Positions 25,901 to 33,762 of a DNA stretch of 35,549 nucleotides are shown here, piece after piece. The notes below the pieces were generated by a model. That model was not told the DNA's origin. It made no database searches and saw only the letters and a list, made by a program, of their open reading frames with translations. How positions within the stretch are numbered: position 1 is the first letter of the stretch; each line of letters opens with the position of its first letter. The position numbers were made by a program, and so were the translations under genes. This DNA comes from a virus: positions 1-35,549 of IMG/VR virus record IMGVR_UViG_3300021962_000311, one strand, 5' to 3'.

Positions 25901-28744
25901 GAAAAGGATAATCCAGTTTCAGATCCATCTGCATCAATTTCAGTCGCTGATAATTTGATTCAAGGATTAGTTTATCAGGACGACAATAAAAAATCAGTTA
26001 CAAAAGAAGCTGTACAGACATTTATTTCTGAGACAGGTTATACACCAACATTAACTTCATTGACTGGATTAGCAACTTCTGGTCAAGAAAATCGTTTAAT
26101 TCCATTTGCTTCAGCAACAGCGGCAGTATTTGTAGGTTCAATTTCTGGTAATACATTAACAGTATCTTCTACTACAAGCGGAACTGTTCAGGTAGGTCAA
26201 TTAATTACGGGAACTGGAGTTGCTTCAAATACAATTATTATTGCTGCTGGTGGTAGTCCTGGAACATTTACATTAAGCAATTCCCAAACAGTATCTTCTA
26301 CTACGATGCAGGGAGTTGCTGCAGTTCAAGTAGAATTGAGAAGAACTTCACAAATTCGTGCAGGTAACCAAACATTTGAATATACTGGATTTAACTCAGG
26401 TAACTATTCAACTGGTTTCCCATCTAAACAAATTAAAGTTCTAAATGATAAAGAAGTTCTTTATTCTCAGGCACAGCGCCGTCGTGCTGGTGTTGTATTC
26501 TATTCTGGTCTTAATGCTTATGGAGACCTTTATGTAGGTAATCAAAAGATTAATTCTGTTACTGGTGAAGTTGAAATTCTTGATCAACCTATTCTTACTG
26601 TTGCTGGTTCAACAGCAAGATCAACTGAAGAATATGTTCCCTATGTTTCTGGAACTCAGAATGTTCAGATTGATGGTAATTTGGTTGTTCAAGGTAACTC
26701 TACTACAGGAACTCCTCGTGTAAGAGAAAGTTCATTTAATAGTAGGGCTGATTTTAATGCTGGAGTTGTAATTAAAGCTGCTAATGTCAGTGGAATTGAA
26801 ACTAATAGAGCACTTCTAACTGAAGATGTTATTCTGAGACCAAAAATTGGTACTCCTCTTCTGGCACCAGTAAACGGAAATATTAAACAAATTGCGTTAC
26901 TTCAGTCAAATAGTATTCCCCTTCCTGGAATTGAAGGAACCTTCAGAGGCGATATGTATTATAAAAATACAATTAATTCCTCTACAAGGCATCAGGCATA
27001 CATTTATACTGGTCAGTCAGTAAATGCTGGTTGGGCGCAAGCAGGTTTAGTAGGTGTTGGACATTTAACTTCTATTGAAGAATCCTCTGCCGCAGTAGTT
27101 GGTGCTACTTCAACTACACCTGAATTTTATGAAACTACTGGTAAATTTGGTATTAACAAAACAAATCCAGCAGCAAGTTTACACGTTGGTACAGGTGATG
27201 CTATTATTGATAATAACTTTACTGTATTGACAAATGCAACAGTCAGTGGTAATACAACGATTGGTGCAATTCTTGATGTAACTGGGAATACAAACCTTCG
27301 TGCAAATCTTACTGTAAGTGGAAACACTACACTTGGAGGAACCCTTGGCGTAGCTAGTAACACCACAATTGGAGGAACCCTTAATGTAACTGGTAATACC
27401 ACCTTATCTAATGATCTCGCAGTAAATGGTTGTGACATTACAACTACCTGTACCGTATTCAATCTTTTAAACCAACCAACGACTATTAATGCATTTGCTA
27501 ATGCATCTAGAGTAAATATTGGTGCTTTCTCTGGTCAAACAGTAGTTAATAATGATTTATCTGTAGTTGGTAACCTCTTCATTAATGGTACTACTACGAC
27601 TATTGAATCCACGACAACTACAGTTAAAGATCCTGTTCTCAGTCTTGGTAGAGAATATGTCAGTACTATTTCTGGTGTTGCTGGTACTATTTCTGGTGTA
27701 ACTATTCCAGGAGTAGCTCCTGGTGATATAAAAGATAGAGGTCTGGAACTTACTTATGTTGCTTCTGGTGTTACTAGAACTGGTTTTATCGGATGGGATA
27801 CAAGTACAGGAAAATACACTGTACTTAAAGAAGCTACAAATGTAAATGATGTATTCAGTGGTTCTGATGCTGAAATACAAGTTGGTAAAATTACAGTCAC
27901 TGATTCTACAACTGGTTGGAACTATACAAACGATCCTTTTGCTAATTTTACAGCTGGTAGTTATACAGTAGCATCTAATACTGATGTAAATGCAAACTTC
28001 CGTAGATTAATTGAAAAATATGCAACTCCTGTAGGAACAATTATAATATGGTCTGGGGCTATTGCCGATATTCCTGCTGGTTGGTGTCTATGTGATGGAA
28101 CAGCAAGAACTGATCGTAATGGAAGTCCAGTAACTCCTCCAAATCTCAGAAATAGATTTATTGTTGGTGCTGGTGATACTTATGCTGTAAATGCTACTGG
28201 AGGAAACGTATCGCAAAATGTTACAACTGGAGACAACAGCGCAACACCAACCGCAAGTAGTTCTGTATCGGGAGGTATTAGTGATCATGAATTAAATAGA
28301 TCGCAAATACCTCAACACAAACACGCTATTGATCACTATCATACTATAACTGATCCTGGTCATACTCATAATTATGATAAGAGTAGTGGTTCAACAGGAT
28401 CTGGTAGTGGAGATACTGGAGGTGCTTTTACTTCAACAGCAACAAGCTCTCAAACAACTGGAATCACTCAAACTAATGATCTTGCTGTAACTTACGGTGC
28501 AACTTCTGCTGAACGTTATTCTGGTTACGGTGGCGCTAGAGATTTAGCATCTAGTACTGGAGCTTCTGGAGAATTCTGGAATGGTTTGGGTCCTAGTGGT
28601 TCTAATAGTGATAGAGGTGCAGGTCACTCTCACGGTCATAATATTTCCGTAAACACTACTTTGAATAATACTACTCACACACATTCATTTACCATTGATG
28701 TAAGACCTCCATATTATGCATTAGCTTACATCTTTAAACTTTGA
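22916..28744 (+). CDS. Tail fibre / receptor-binding structural protein with collar domain, 1,942 aa
   Basis: The N-terminus (MALTRLTNLIASRNGRMIYV, then DDFNATDLISNTGN and SPTRPFKTLQRAI) is the start common to a family of large cyanophage structural proteins; about 40-450 looks like a pectate-lyase-type beta-helix. The middle has beta-rich modules, then repeated NTTIGGTLNVTGNTTL-type units (about 1440-1510). About 1706-1780 is a phage tail collar domain (DIPAGWCLCDGT, PPNLRNRFIVGAG). The last 150 residues hold His clusters (HKHAIDHYH, GHTHNYD, GHSHGHN, THTHSF) resembling the metal-binding HxH region of T4 gp12, ending VRPPYYALAYIFKL. It probably contacts the host surface. It has its own late promoter. 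Confidence 0.85.
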   Translation: MALTRLTNLIASRNGRMIYVNPDDFNATDLISNTGNSPTRPFKTLQRAILEVARFSYVAGLNNDKYDQFTIMLSPGDYIIDNRPGFATAAACPELSDQSNFNILDPNNDLYKFNSTEGGLVVPRGTSIVGMDLRKTRVRPRYVPQPDDPSLNPTSIFKVTGACYFWQFSLFDALQLGDTSGLGGVYRQPNSNTLVNPDFSHHKVTCFTYADVNDLNLFYEKAAKAFANIPDTTGELFSRVQENRIVGPLQQAGQKSVGTLSVSGSTATFTSIGNHELFVGQQVTIDNITGTYSALNDTYYIADTPNDTTFVITSTSFLSLPSGTASPSDLTNAIVKAEIDTVDSASPYIFNCSLRSTYGLCGLWADGSKVTGFKSMVVAQFTGVSLQKDDNAFIKFTETTNPPSFVLNGAAVDASSLHQDASGYVFYRETWRHYHIRVSNNAFIQSVSVFAVGYAEQHLIESGGDYSITNSNSNFGTNALIADGFRPDAFALDKKGYISHIVPPQSLAGVESEVPYYPFDVPKSIDAVPANSAGSKLYLLDQTNPDSTPAFNINQQKVGGKTNDRVFVKLANPVGGALTEYSAVISPNGIEERVISTVDPVSGSPTDNTFTTTTTNDFATGTPIRIYSSTGYLPLGMESNKLYYAVRITSTTFKISPTEEDARAAAGGSSTSVVNIRSAIPLGATLTVKAYVSDTNPNLPAFDIAVDPSDTPTGNSFSTGTYNHGFSTGDPVFIQRRRDNTGTPITGTLPLVQSGGTTSPLNLAQIYYVRVVNNTVFQIATTQANATAGNIVLLDSTGDANLLRVYRDVVKSPLRFDPSYITSTTTVKGWYVSVNAVGNTIHPILTSSLPGNIYTNPTVTNTQNSYLKRVPDNRRNADRTYRLRYVIPRTDTNSRPPILGYVIRRKTDSADAIIPHETATNAGGTTSTTNDFSRVYYIYKIDTILPHIPNEQDGVYYLTVLLADIAPKGSQFGTVTNTFDYLKYSQDVSKIYPELEKDNPVSDPSASISVADNLIQGLVYQDDNKKSVTKEAVQTFISETGYTPTLTSLTGLATSGQENRLIPFASATAAVFVGSISGNTLTVSSTTSGTVQVGQLITGTGVASNTIIIAAGGSPGTFTLSNSQTVSSTTMQGVAAVQVELRRTSQIRAGNQTFEYTGFNSGNYSTGFPSKQIKVLNDKEVLYSQAQRRRAGVVFYSGLNAYGDLYVGNQKINSVTGEVEILDQPILTVAGSTARSTEEYVPYVSGTQNVQIDGNLVVQGNSTTGTPRVRESSFNSRADFNAGVVIKAANVSGIETNRALLTEDVILRPKIGTPLLAPVNGNIKQIALLQSNSIPLPGIEGTFRGDMYYKNTINSSTRHQAYIYTGQSVNAGWAQAGLVGVGHLTSIEESSAAVVGATSTTPEFYETTGKFGINKTNPAASLHVGTGDAIIDNNFTVLTNATVSGNTTIGAILDVTGNTNLRANLTVSGNTTLGGTLGVASNTTIGGTLNVTGNTTLSNDLAVNGCDITTTCTVFNLLNQPTTINAFANASRVNIGAFSGQTVVNNDLSVVGNLFINGTTTTIESTTTTVKDPVLSLGREYVSTISGVAGTISGVTIPGVAPGDIKDRGLELTYVASGVTRTGFIGWDTSTGKYTVLKEATNVNDVFSGSDAEIQVGKITVTDSTTGWNYTNDPFANFTAGSYTVASNTDVNANFRRLIEKYATPVGTIIIWSGAIADIPAGWCLCDGTARTDRNGSPVTPPNLRNRFIVGAGDTYAVNATGGNVSQNVTTGDNSATPTASSSVSGGISDHELNRSQIPQHKHAIDHYHTITDPGHTHNYDKSSGSTGSGSGDTGGAFTSTATSSQTTGITQTNDLAVTYGATSAERYSGYGGARDLASSTGASGEFWNGLGPSGSNSDRGAGHSHGHNISVNTTLNNTTHTHSFTIDVRPPYYALAYIFKL

Positions 28745-29005
28745 TAGTATAATGCTGTAATTCATATATTGGTCATTGGTTCCATCACTACACCAATGAC
28801 CACAAAAACTGAATTCCCATTTTTTATCAACTCTATCTTTTAAAAGTTTAAGTTTAAATCTTCTAGTCATAAATGATAGTAATTTAAATTGATAAACTCC
28901 ATTAACATCTTTATCTTCATTAAAAAGAGGACCAATATATAATCCATTGCGACCTTTTTTATCAAAATCTATTTGGAACCAATTTTTTCCTCGTAGTAGT
29001 TTCAT
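28721..29005 (-). CDS. Hypothetical protein, 94 aa, antiparallel to the tail-fibre end
   Basis: A minus-strand ORF whose last 24 nt overlap the end of the tail-fibre gene. The sequence (MKLLRGKNWFQIDFDKKGRN start, CGHWCSDGTNDQYMNYS near the end) is mixed in composition, aromatic-rich and unlike a shadow frame. An alternating beta pattern suggests a small beta-rich protein. No good promoter is visible. It contains an 11-bp inverted repeat. Function unknown. Confidence 0.55.
   Translation of the reverse strand: MKLLRGKNWFQIDFDKKGRNGLYIGPLFNEDKDVNGVYQFKLLSFMTRRFKLKLLKDRVDKKWEFSFCGHWCSDGTNDQYMNYSIILSKFKDVS
28770..28802. repeat. 11-bp perfect inverted repeat after the tail-fibre stop
   Basis: TGGTCATTGGT (28770-28780) and ACCAATGACCA (28792-28802) pair perfectly around an 11-nt loop, 25 nt after the tail-fibre stop. 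No T-run follows on either strand, so it is not a standard terminator; it might protect the 3' end of the tail-fibre mRNA. Confidence 0.6.
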
Positions 29006-29032
29006 AAATTATTCAGAACTCTATTTTTATGT

Positions 29033-29200
29033 ATGACAGATCCAGAAGTGTCACAAGATACCTTGTGGTATGATAGAATGCTTGATAACCTTATAAAAAA
29101 GGAGACCAATGAAAGTTCCAAATTGGCAACATCACTCCAAGAAACAACAGAAACGGCACCTGAAACCTCAAGCACTACGGCAGGCGAGAGCACGCCGTAG
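29033..29200 (+). CDS. Possible 55-aa acidic protein
   Basis: ATG at 29033, stop at 29198. The first half (MTDPEVSQDTLWYDRMLDNL) looks like a normal helical protein; the second half is Thr/Ser/Glu-rich and coincides with the other reading frame of the next ORF. There is no clear RBS. The stop lies before the terminator at 29224. Confidence 0.4.
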   Translation: MTDPEVSQDTLWYDRMLDNLIKKETNESSKLATSLQETTETAPETSSTTAGESTP

Positions 29201-29261
29201 ACAGTTGAAGAACCGTCTACTGAACCTCCCAAAGCGGGAGGTTTTTTCGTATTATAACTGA
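29109..29261 (+). CDS. Small very basic protein, 50 aa
   Basis: ATG at 29109 behind a strong RBS (AAGGAG, 29099-29104). The product (MKVPNWQHHSKKQQKRHLKP start, then RQARARRRQLKNRLLNL) carries a strong positive charge and may bind nucleic acid or the ribosome; this is inferred from charge only. It overlaps the acidic ORF in another frame. Its last codons run through a terminator hairpin (29224-29247), so a terminated mRNA would lack the stop codon. Confidence 0.5.
   Translation: MKVPNWQHHSKKQQKRHLKPQALRQARARRRQLKNRLLNLPKREVFSYYN
29224..29247 (+). terminator. Intrinsic terminator before the VWA gene
   Basis: ACCTCCC (29224-29230) pairs with GGGAGGT (29236-29242) around AAAGC, followed by TTTTTT. 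It ends 31 nt before the VWA-gene ATG, so that gene needs read-through or a promoter not recognised here. Confidence 0.75.
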
Positions 29262-29277
29262 AGTTCAGACAACCACG

Positions 29278-31452
29278 ATGATTAATCAAGAAATCAAAGG
29301 CAATCTTGCCAAACTGCTTGCCACCGAGAATCTCGTGGTTGAGCACAAAAAAGTTCCTACTGCTTGTTTTGATGTAGAACGTCGTGTGCTGACTCTGCCC
29401 ATCTGGAATAAAGCATCTGCCAGTGTCTACGATATGCTAGTGGGTCACGAAGTTGGTCACGCACTTTACACTCCTAACGAGGATTGGACTAAAGATGTTC
29501 GTGTGAGTGTTCCTAAAGACTATGTGAACGTTGTTGAGGATGCTCGTATCGAGAAACTGATGAAACGTAAGTTTCCTGGTCTTGCTCGTAGTTTCTATCT
29601 CGGTTATAACGAACTCAATCAAGAAGATTTCTTCTGTATTGCAGATGAAGACCTCTCCAAGATGAGTTTGATTGACCGTATCAATCTGCATTATAAGATT
29701 GGTACGTTTGCTCTGCTGCCCTTCAGTGAGAAGGAACAAGTATTTGTTGACCGTGTGGGTGCTGCAGAAAGTTTTGATGAAGTTCTTCGCATCTGTGAAG
29801 ACCTTGTAGACTTTATTAAGCAACAGGAAGAACTGCAGGCACAAATGCCTGATATTCAGAATGCTGCTGGACAGGGTTCTGGTCAGGATAGCAATGCTCC
29901 TCAAGAAGAGGGTGAGAATGATGCTGAAGAGGAAGAGACTGAAGAAAAGGATAATCAAGGTCAGGGTGAGGGTTCCTCTGCTCCACAGTCTCAAAAACAG
30001 AATGATACTCCTCCTAGCGGTGCATCACAGGGTCCTGGTGCTGGTGGTCCTGATGAGAAACAATCTAAAACTCAGCAGGCATTTGAGCAGAATTCTGAGA
30101 AATTGTCTGCTCCTACCCCTTGGATGGAAGAAACTTATTATGTAGAGGTTCCTAAGGTCAAACTAGAGAACACCATCGTTGATTGTAAGGTTCTCCACGA
30201 TCATATTCAAAAGTCTTGGAATGGTCTGCAGGCAGACCGTAAAAAGCACTGGGGAGACCTCTTTGAGACCGTAGATGCAGAGTATGCCAAATACAAGGCA
30301 TCTGCACAGAAAGAGGTTAATTACCTTGTGAAGGAGTTTGAGTGTAAGAAGTCTGCCGATGCTTATGCTCGTGCTGCTACTTCTAAAACTGGTGTGCTGG
30401 ACACTAAAATGCTCCACACCTACAAGTTCAACGATGACATTTTCAAGAAAGTTACTGTAATTCCTGATGGTAAGAATCACGGTCTTATCTTCATTCTTGA
30501 CTGGTCTGGTTCTATGAACCACGTCATTCTTGATACTGTGAAGCAACTACTCAATCTCTGCTGGTTCTGCAAGAAAGTTCAGATTCCTTTTGAGGTTTAT
30601 GCTTTCACCTATGAGTGGTCTCCTCGTATTCTGGATGATGAGAGTCTCATTCCTAATAAAACTGACCGTAAGGTTGGAGAGTTTGATATTCATCGTAATT
30701 TCCATCTGCTGAACTTCATGAGTTCCCGTACCAGCACTGCTGAAATTGAACAGCAGGCAAAGCACATTTATCGTCTGGCATATTATATGAGTGGTAAGTA
30801 TGTTTCTTATACTTGCCCTATTGGTCTTGATATGAGTGGCACTCCTCTGAATGAAAGTATCATTGCCCTTCATGAAGTTATTCCACAATTCAAGAATGAC
30901 AACAAACTGCAGAAGGTGAATGTTGTGATTCTGACTGATGGTGAGGCAAACAACCTAACCTTCAATGTCAAGAGTCCTTATAATCCTAGTAAAATTGGCA
31001 CTAATGCTGTCACTCATCGTTGTGCCCTCCGTGATCGTAAGATTGGTCACGTTTACCGTAACTTTGGTAACGAGTATAAAAACTCTTTGACCACGATTCT
31101 TCTGGAGAACCTTAAGCATCGTTTCCCTGAAGTGAACCTTATCGGTTTCCGTATCCTGGGTGGCACTGAGTTCAATCGGTTCTACAGGTATCTTCATAAC
31201 ATCAATTCTTATCTCGATACTGTGCCCGATAACATCACCAAAACCTGGAAGAAAGAAAAGTCTGTGGAGATTAATCCTGCTGGATATGATTCTCTGTACG
31301 CTATTTCTTCCACTGGTCTGTCCTCTGAAACCTCTTTTAGTGTTTCTGAGGATGCCAGCACCACTGAAATCGGTAAGGCATTCCGAGGAATGCTGAAGAA
31401 GAAAACCACGAACAAGAAACACCTCTCTTCGTTCGCATCACTTGTCTCTTGA
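29278..31452 (+). CDS. VWA-domain protein with HExxH metallopeptidase motif (CobT/MoxR-partner-like)
   Basis: 724 residues. The N-terminal domain has HEVGH at 57-61 followed by YVNVVEDARIEKLMKRKFPG; this HExxH...NxxED-x-RIE arrangement is seen in zinc-peptidase-like domains that precede VWA domains. About 195-275 is an acidic, Gln/Ser/Gly-rich linker. A von Willebrand A domain follows, with the MIDAS motif DWSGSM at 408-413 and LTDGEAN near 553. VWA proteins of this type work with MoxR/CobS AAA+ ATPases; a CobS-like ATPase lies 1.1 kb downstream. It resembles a CobT-like partner, but the peptidase-like domain argues for a remodelling or processing job over cobalt chelation. The stop overlaps a sigma-70 promoter. 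Confidence 0.75.
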   Translation: MINQEIKGNLAKLLATENLVVEHKKVPTACFDVERRVLTLPIWNKASASVYDMLVGHEVGHALYTPNEDWTKDVRVSVPKDYVNVVEDARIEKLMKRKFPGLARSFYLGYNELNQEDFFCIADEDLSKMSLIDRINLHYKIGTFALLPFSEKEQVFVDRVGAAESFDEVLRICEDLVDFIKQQEELQAQMPDIQNAAGQGSGQDSNAPQEEGENDAEEEETEEKDNQGQGEGSSAPQSQKQNDTPPSGASQGPGAGGPDEKQSKTQQAFEQNSEKLSAPTPWMEETYYVEVPKVKLENTIVDCKVLHDHIQKSWNGLQADRKKHWGDLFETVDAEYAKYKASAQKEVNYLVKEFECKKSADAYARAATSKTGVLDTKMLHTYKFNDDIFKKVTVIPDGKNHGLIFILDWSGSMNHVILDTVKQLLNLCWFCKKVQIPFEVYAFTYEWSPRILDDESLIPNKTDRKVGEFDIHRNFHLLNFMSSRTSTAEIEQQAKHIYRLAYYMSGKYVSYTCPIGLDMSGTPLNESIIALHEVIPQFKNDNKLQKVNVVILTDGEANNLTFNVKSPYNPSKIGTNAVTHRCALRDRKIGHVYRNFGNEYKNSLTTILLENLKHRFPEVNLIGFRILGGTEFNRFYRYLHNINSYLDTVPDNITKTWKKEKSVEINPAGYDSLYAISSTGLSSETSFSVSEDASTTEIGKAFRGMLKKKTTNKKHLSSFASLVS

Positions 31453-31477
31453 CAAGTGACTTTTTTTCTGGTATAAT
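31449..31477 (+). promoter_or_regulatory. Consensus sigma-70 promoter
   Basis: TTGACA (31449-31454), overlapping the TGA of the VWA gene, a 17-nt spacer, and TATAAT (31472-31477). It should drive the 164-aa gene (ATG 31506) and the YkgJ-like gene, ending at the terminator at 32515. Confidence 0.85.
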
Positions 31478-31505
31478 TTCTTTATAATCAATCAATTTTA
31501 AAACT

Positions 31506-32000
31506 ATGATTAAGCATTTCATCGAAACCAGCAACTACCCTGAAATCTACAATGCTTATGCAATGTGGATTGCAGGAAACAAACAGTATTTTCAGACTGG
31601 TGGAAACGCTGTAAAACTTTCCTTTGAACAGGTAACCAAACCCTTTGGTTTCCGTTCATTCCTTAAGGAATCGATTTCGGATGAAAAAGAAATTATCAAA
31701 GTAGAGCAAGACTGTTCTGAATATCTCGGAAAATATCCTGAAGATATCAAGCAAAAAGCAGATTTGTTTGCCAAAGTATTCCCGAACATCATTCGTGATA
31801 AGATTACTAAGAATGCCAAGCGTGAAGCACAAAAGCAACAAGCAGTGAACAGGAGTTTGAATGAATTTTTTGATCAAACTGAACTGCCTTTGAACAAATC
31901 TACCAAGAAACTTTCTGATATTGCAGAAACTATCTGTGCATTTGCAGAGCGTGGAGCGAAATCTGTCAAGTCCCCTGACGGATGGGAAGTTCAGTTTTGA
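31506..32000 (+). CDS. Hypothetical protein, 164 aa
   Basis: A mostly helical, charged protein without membrane segments: MIKHFIETSNYPEIYNAYAM start, a Lys/Glu-rich middle (about 55-120) and a C-terminal helix with AETICAFAERGAKSV. It is the first gene behind a consensus early promoter, 29 nt from the predicted start of transcription, and 6 nt before the YkgJ-like gene. Early expression suggests a host-takeover or regulatory role, which is inference only. No family recognised. Confidence 0.65.
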   Translation: MIKHFIETSNYPEIYNAYAMWIAGNKQYFQTGGNAVKLSFEQVTKPFGFRSFLKESISDEKEIIKVEQDCSEYLGKYPEDIKQKADLFAKVFPNIIRDKITKNAKREAQKQQAVNRSLNEFFDQTELPLNKSTKKLSDIAETICAFAERGAKSVKSPDGWEVQF

Positions 32001-32006
32001 TTTCTA

Positions 32007-32495
32007 ATGGAAGAAAATAACAGTAATTTTTCAGAAAGAACTTGCGAAGGTTGTGACGCTTGTTGTACGGGCACTCTTGCCGCTGAAGTTCGTGGTTATG
32101 AAATGGAGAGAGGAAAACCATGTATATACCTAGACTCTGAAAATCACTACTGCAAAGAATATTCTGAGAGACCAAAAGTTTGTTCAGAATTCTTATGTCA
32201 GTGGATGAAAGATGCTGAACATCGTTTTCTTCCAGAATATTTTAAACCTTCTATTTGTAATTTCATTTTAACTTTAAATTCTTTAGGTGATAAACATCAG
32301 TTGTTGCTACATCAAGTCAACAATAAATCAATTGACCCAATTGATATAATGCACGTTATTGCCCTTGCTCATAAGTACAGTTTAGAACTTAAAATAGTTC
32401 TAGAGCACAATGGTAAAACATCACACTCTGATACTATAACTACTCAAACAAATTTTGTTTTCAAAGACTGTGAAATTAGTCTTGTCAGTGTGTGA
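32007..32495 (+). CDS. YkgJ-like CxxCxxCC metal-binding protein
   Basis: 162 residues. The N-terminal half has CEGCDACC (13-20), then PCIYLD, YCKEYSERPKVC and FLCQW. This spacing is that of the YkgJ/UPF0153 family of zinc- or iron-chelating cysteine-cluster proteins, whose biochemical role is not settled. The C-terminal half (about 85-162) has no recognisable motif. Position between the VWA and CobS-like genes invites a link to metal handling, but that is inference. A strong terminator follows. Confidence 0.7.
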   Translation: MEENNSNFSERTCEGCDACCTGTLAAEVRGYEMERGKPCIYLDSENHYCKEYSERPKVCSEFLCQWMKDAEHRFLPEYFKPSICNFILTLNSLGDKHQLLLHQVNNKSIDPIDIMHVIALAHKYSLELKIVLEHNGKTSHSDTITTQTNFVFKDCEISLVSV

Positions 32496-32514
32496 CACTC
32501 ATCAAACTGTCACA

Positions 32515-32538
32515 ACCCCCTCTCGTAGGGGGTTTTTT
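32515..32538 (+). terminator. Intrinsic terminator after the YkgJ-like gene
   Basis: ACCCCCT (32515-32521) pairs with AGGGGGT (32527-32533) around CTCGT, followed by a T-run to 32538. Confidence 0.9.
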
Positions 32539-32576
32539 ATGCCCTATAATTACTTTGTTGACAACGGATGACACCA

Positions 32577-33725
32577 ATGCCCCGCAAATCTAACATTGAC
32601 GCTGCTGCCCTGACTGCTTTCATTAGCACTCATTTCGGTGATGAGTTTGGTGCTGATGCCATTCGTGCTGCTGCTGATGAATTCAATTCTTCCTATCCCA
32701 CTATCTGCAAACGTCTTGATGCTTATAAAATTGGTCACGGTAAGTGGAATCTGACCGTGCAAGAAAAACTTGAGCAGGTGTATCAAGCACCTGCTGCTCC
32801 TAGCACTCCTGTGAAGTATGATGCTCATATGGATGTGTTTGCTCCCGTTGTTCAAAATCTTGTTCCCGAAAAAGATGATACCTTCGTCAGTTTTGGTAAT
32901 TTCAGTGATGTCAAGAAGATTCTTTCTTCTCGCATCTTCTATCCTGTGTTCATCACTGGTCTCTCTGGTAATGGTAAAACTTTCAGTGTTGAGCAAGCAT
33001 GTGCTCAACTGAAGCGTGAACTGATTCGTGTCAACATCACCATCGAAACCGATGAGGATGACCTTATCGGTGGTTTTCGTCTCGTGAACGGTGAAACTGT
33101 GTGGCACAATGGTCCTGTGATTGAAGCACTGGAGCGAGGTGCCGTACTGTTGCTGGATGAGATTGACCTTGCCAGCAACAAAATTATGTGTTTGCAGTCG
33201 ATTCTTGAGGGTAAAGGTGTGTTCCTCAAGAAAACTGGTCGGTATGTGAAACCCGCTGCTGGTTTTAATGTAGTTGCCACTGCAAACACTAAAGGTAAGG
33301 GTTCTGATGATGGTCGTTTCATCGGCACCAATGTGCTGAATGAGGCATTCCTTGAACGATTTGCTCTCACCTTTGAGCAAGATTATCCTACTGCCAAGAC
33401 CGAACAGAAAATCCTTGAGAAACTGCTCACCTCTCTGGGTGGTAATGACCTTGAATTCTGTGAGAAACTCGCTGCATGGGCAGACATTATCCGTAAAACC
33501 TTTAAGGATGGTGGTATCGATGAGGTTATTTCTACTCGTCGTCTGTCTCACATTATCCGTGCCTACACTATTTTCGGTAAGCGGATGAAGGCAATCGAAG
33601 TTTGCATCAATCGTTTCGATGACGAAACCAAGAGTTCTTTTGCCGAACTCTATGATAAGATTGATGCTTCTGTTCACGATGAAGTTGTTGACCTTGCCAA
33701 AGAACTGGAAGAATCACCCTTCTGA
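32577..33725 (+). CDS. cobS: CobS-like AAA+ ATPase (MoxR class)
   Basis: 382 residues from the ATG at 32577 (an in-frame ATG at 32568 adds three residues; GGA at 32566 suits the later start). Walker A GLSGNGKT at 128-135, Walker B AVLLLDEIDLA around Asp194-Glu195, sensor-1 VVATANT, and NEAFLERFALTFEQDYP place it in the MoxR/CobS class. The N-terminal 100 residues are helical. Cyanophages often carry a gene annotated cobS, named after the cobaltochelatase subunit; a metabolic role in the host's cobalamin pathway has been proposed. Here a VWA protein lies nearby, the usual partner type for such ATPases. Confidence 0.88.
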   Translation: MPRKSNIDAAALTAFISTHFGDEFGADAIRAAADEFNSSYPTICKRLDAYKIGHGKWNLTVQEKLEQVYQAPAAPSTPVKYDAHMDVFAPVVQNLVPEKDDTFVSFGNFSDVKKILSSRIFYPVFITGLSGNGKTFSVEQACAQLKRELIRVNITIETDEDDLIGGFRLVNGETVWHNGPVIEALERGAVLLLDEIDLASNKIMCLQSILEGKGVFLKKTGRYVKPAAGFNVVATANTKGKGSDDGRFIGTNVLNEAFLERFALTFEQDYPTAKTEQKILEKLLTSLGGNDLEFCEKLAAWADIIRKTFKDGGIDEVISTRRLSHIIRAYTIFGKRMKAIEVCINRFDDETKSSFAELYDKIDASVHDEVVDLAKELEESPF

Positions 33726-33728
33726 CCC

Positions 33729-33757
33729 TTGACAAAATCTGTATCAAATGCTATGAT
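33729..33757 (+). promoter_or_regulatory. Strong sigma-70-type promoter
   Basis: TTGACA (33729-33734), 17-nt spacer, TATGAT (33752-33757). Transcription would start at about 33763-33764, exactly at the base of a hairpin. Confidence 0.85.
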
Positions 33758-33762
33758 ACTCT

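Noticed and set aside
29002-29346. 114-aa minus-strand ORF
   Set aside because: It lies opposite the two small plus-strand ORFs, a terminator and the start of the VWA gene; its Ser/Val-rich composition looks like a shadow frame.
29437-31422. Several minus-strand ORFs antisense to the VWA gene
   Set aside because: Their composition mirrors the codons of the opposite gene; none has a start signal or domain.
32545-32563. TATAAT and TTGACA close together before cobS
   Set aside because: The elements are in the wrong order (TATAAT first) and neither has a partner at 16-18 nt, so no promoter is claimed.
32550-33677. 375-aa minus-strand ORF antisense to cobS
   Set aside because: Long, but the plus strand encodes an intact AAA+ ATPase with all motifs; the antisense frame has no recognisable domain.
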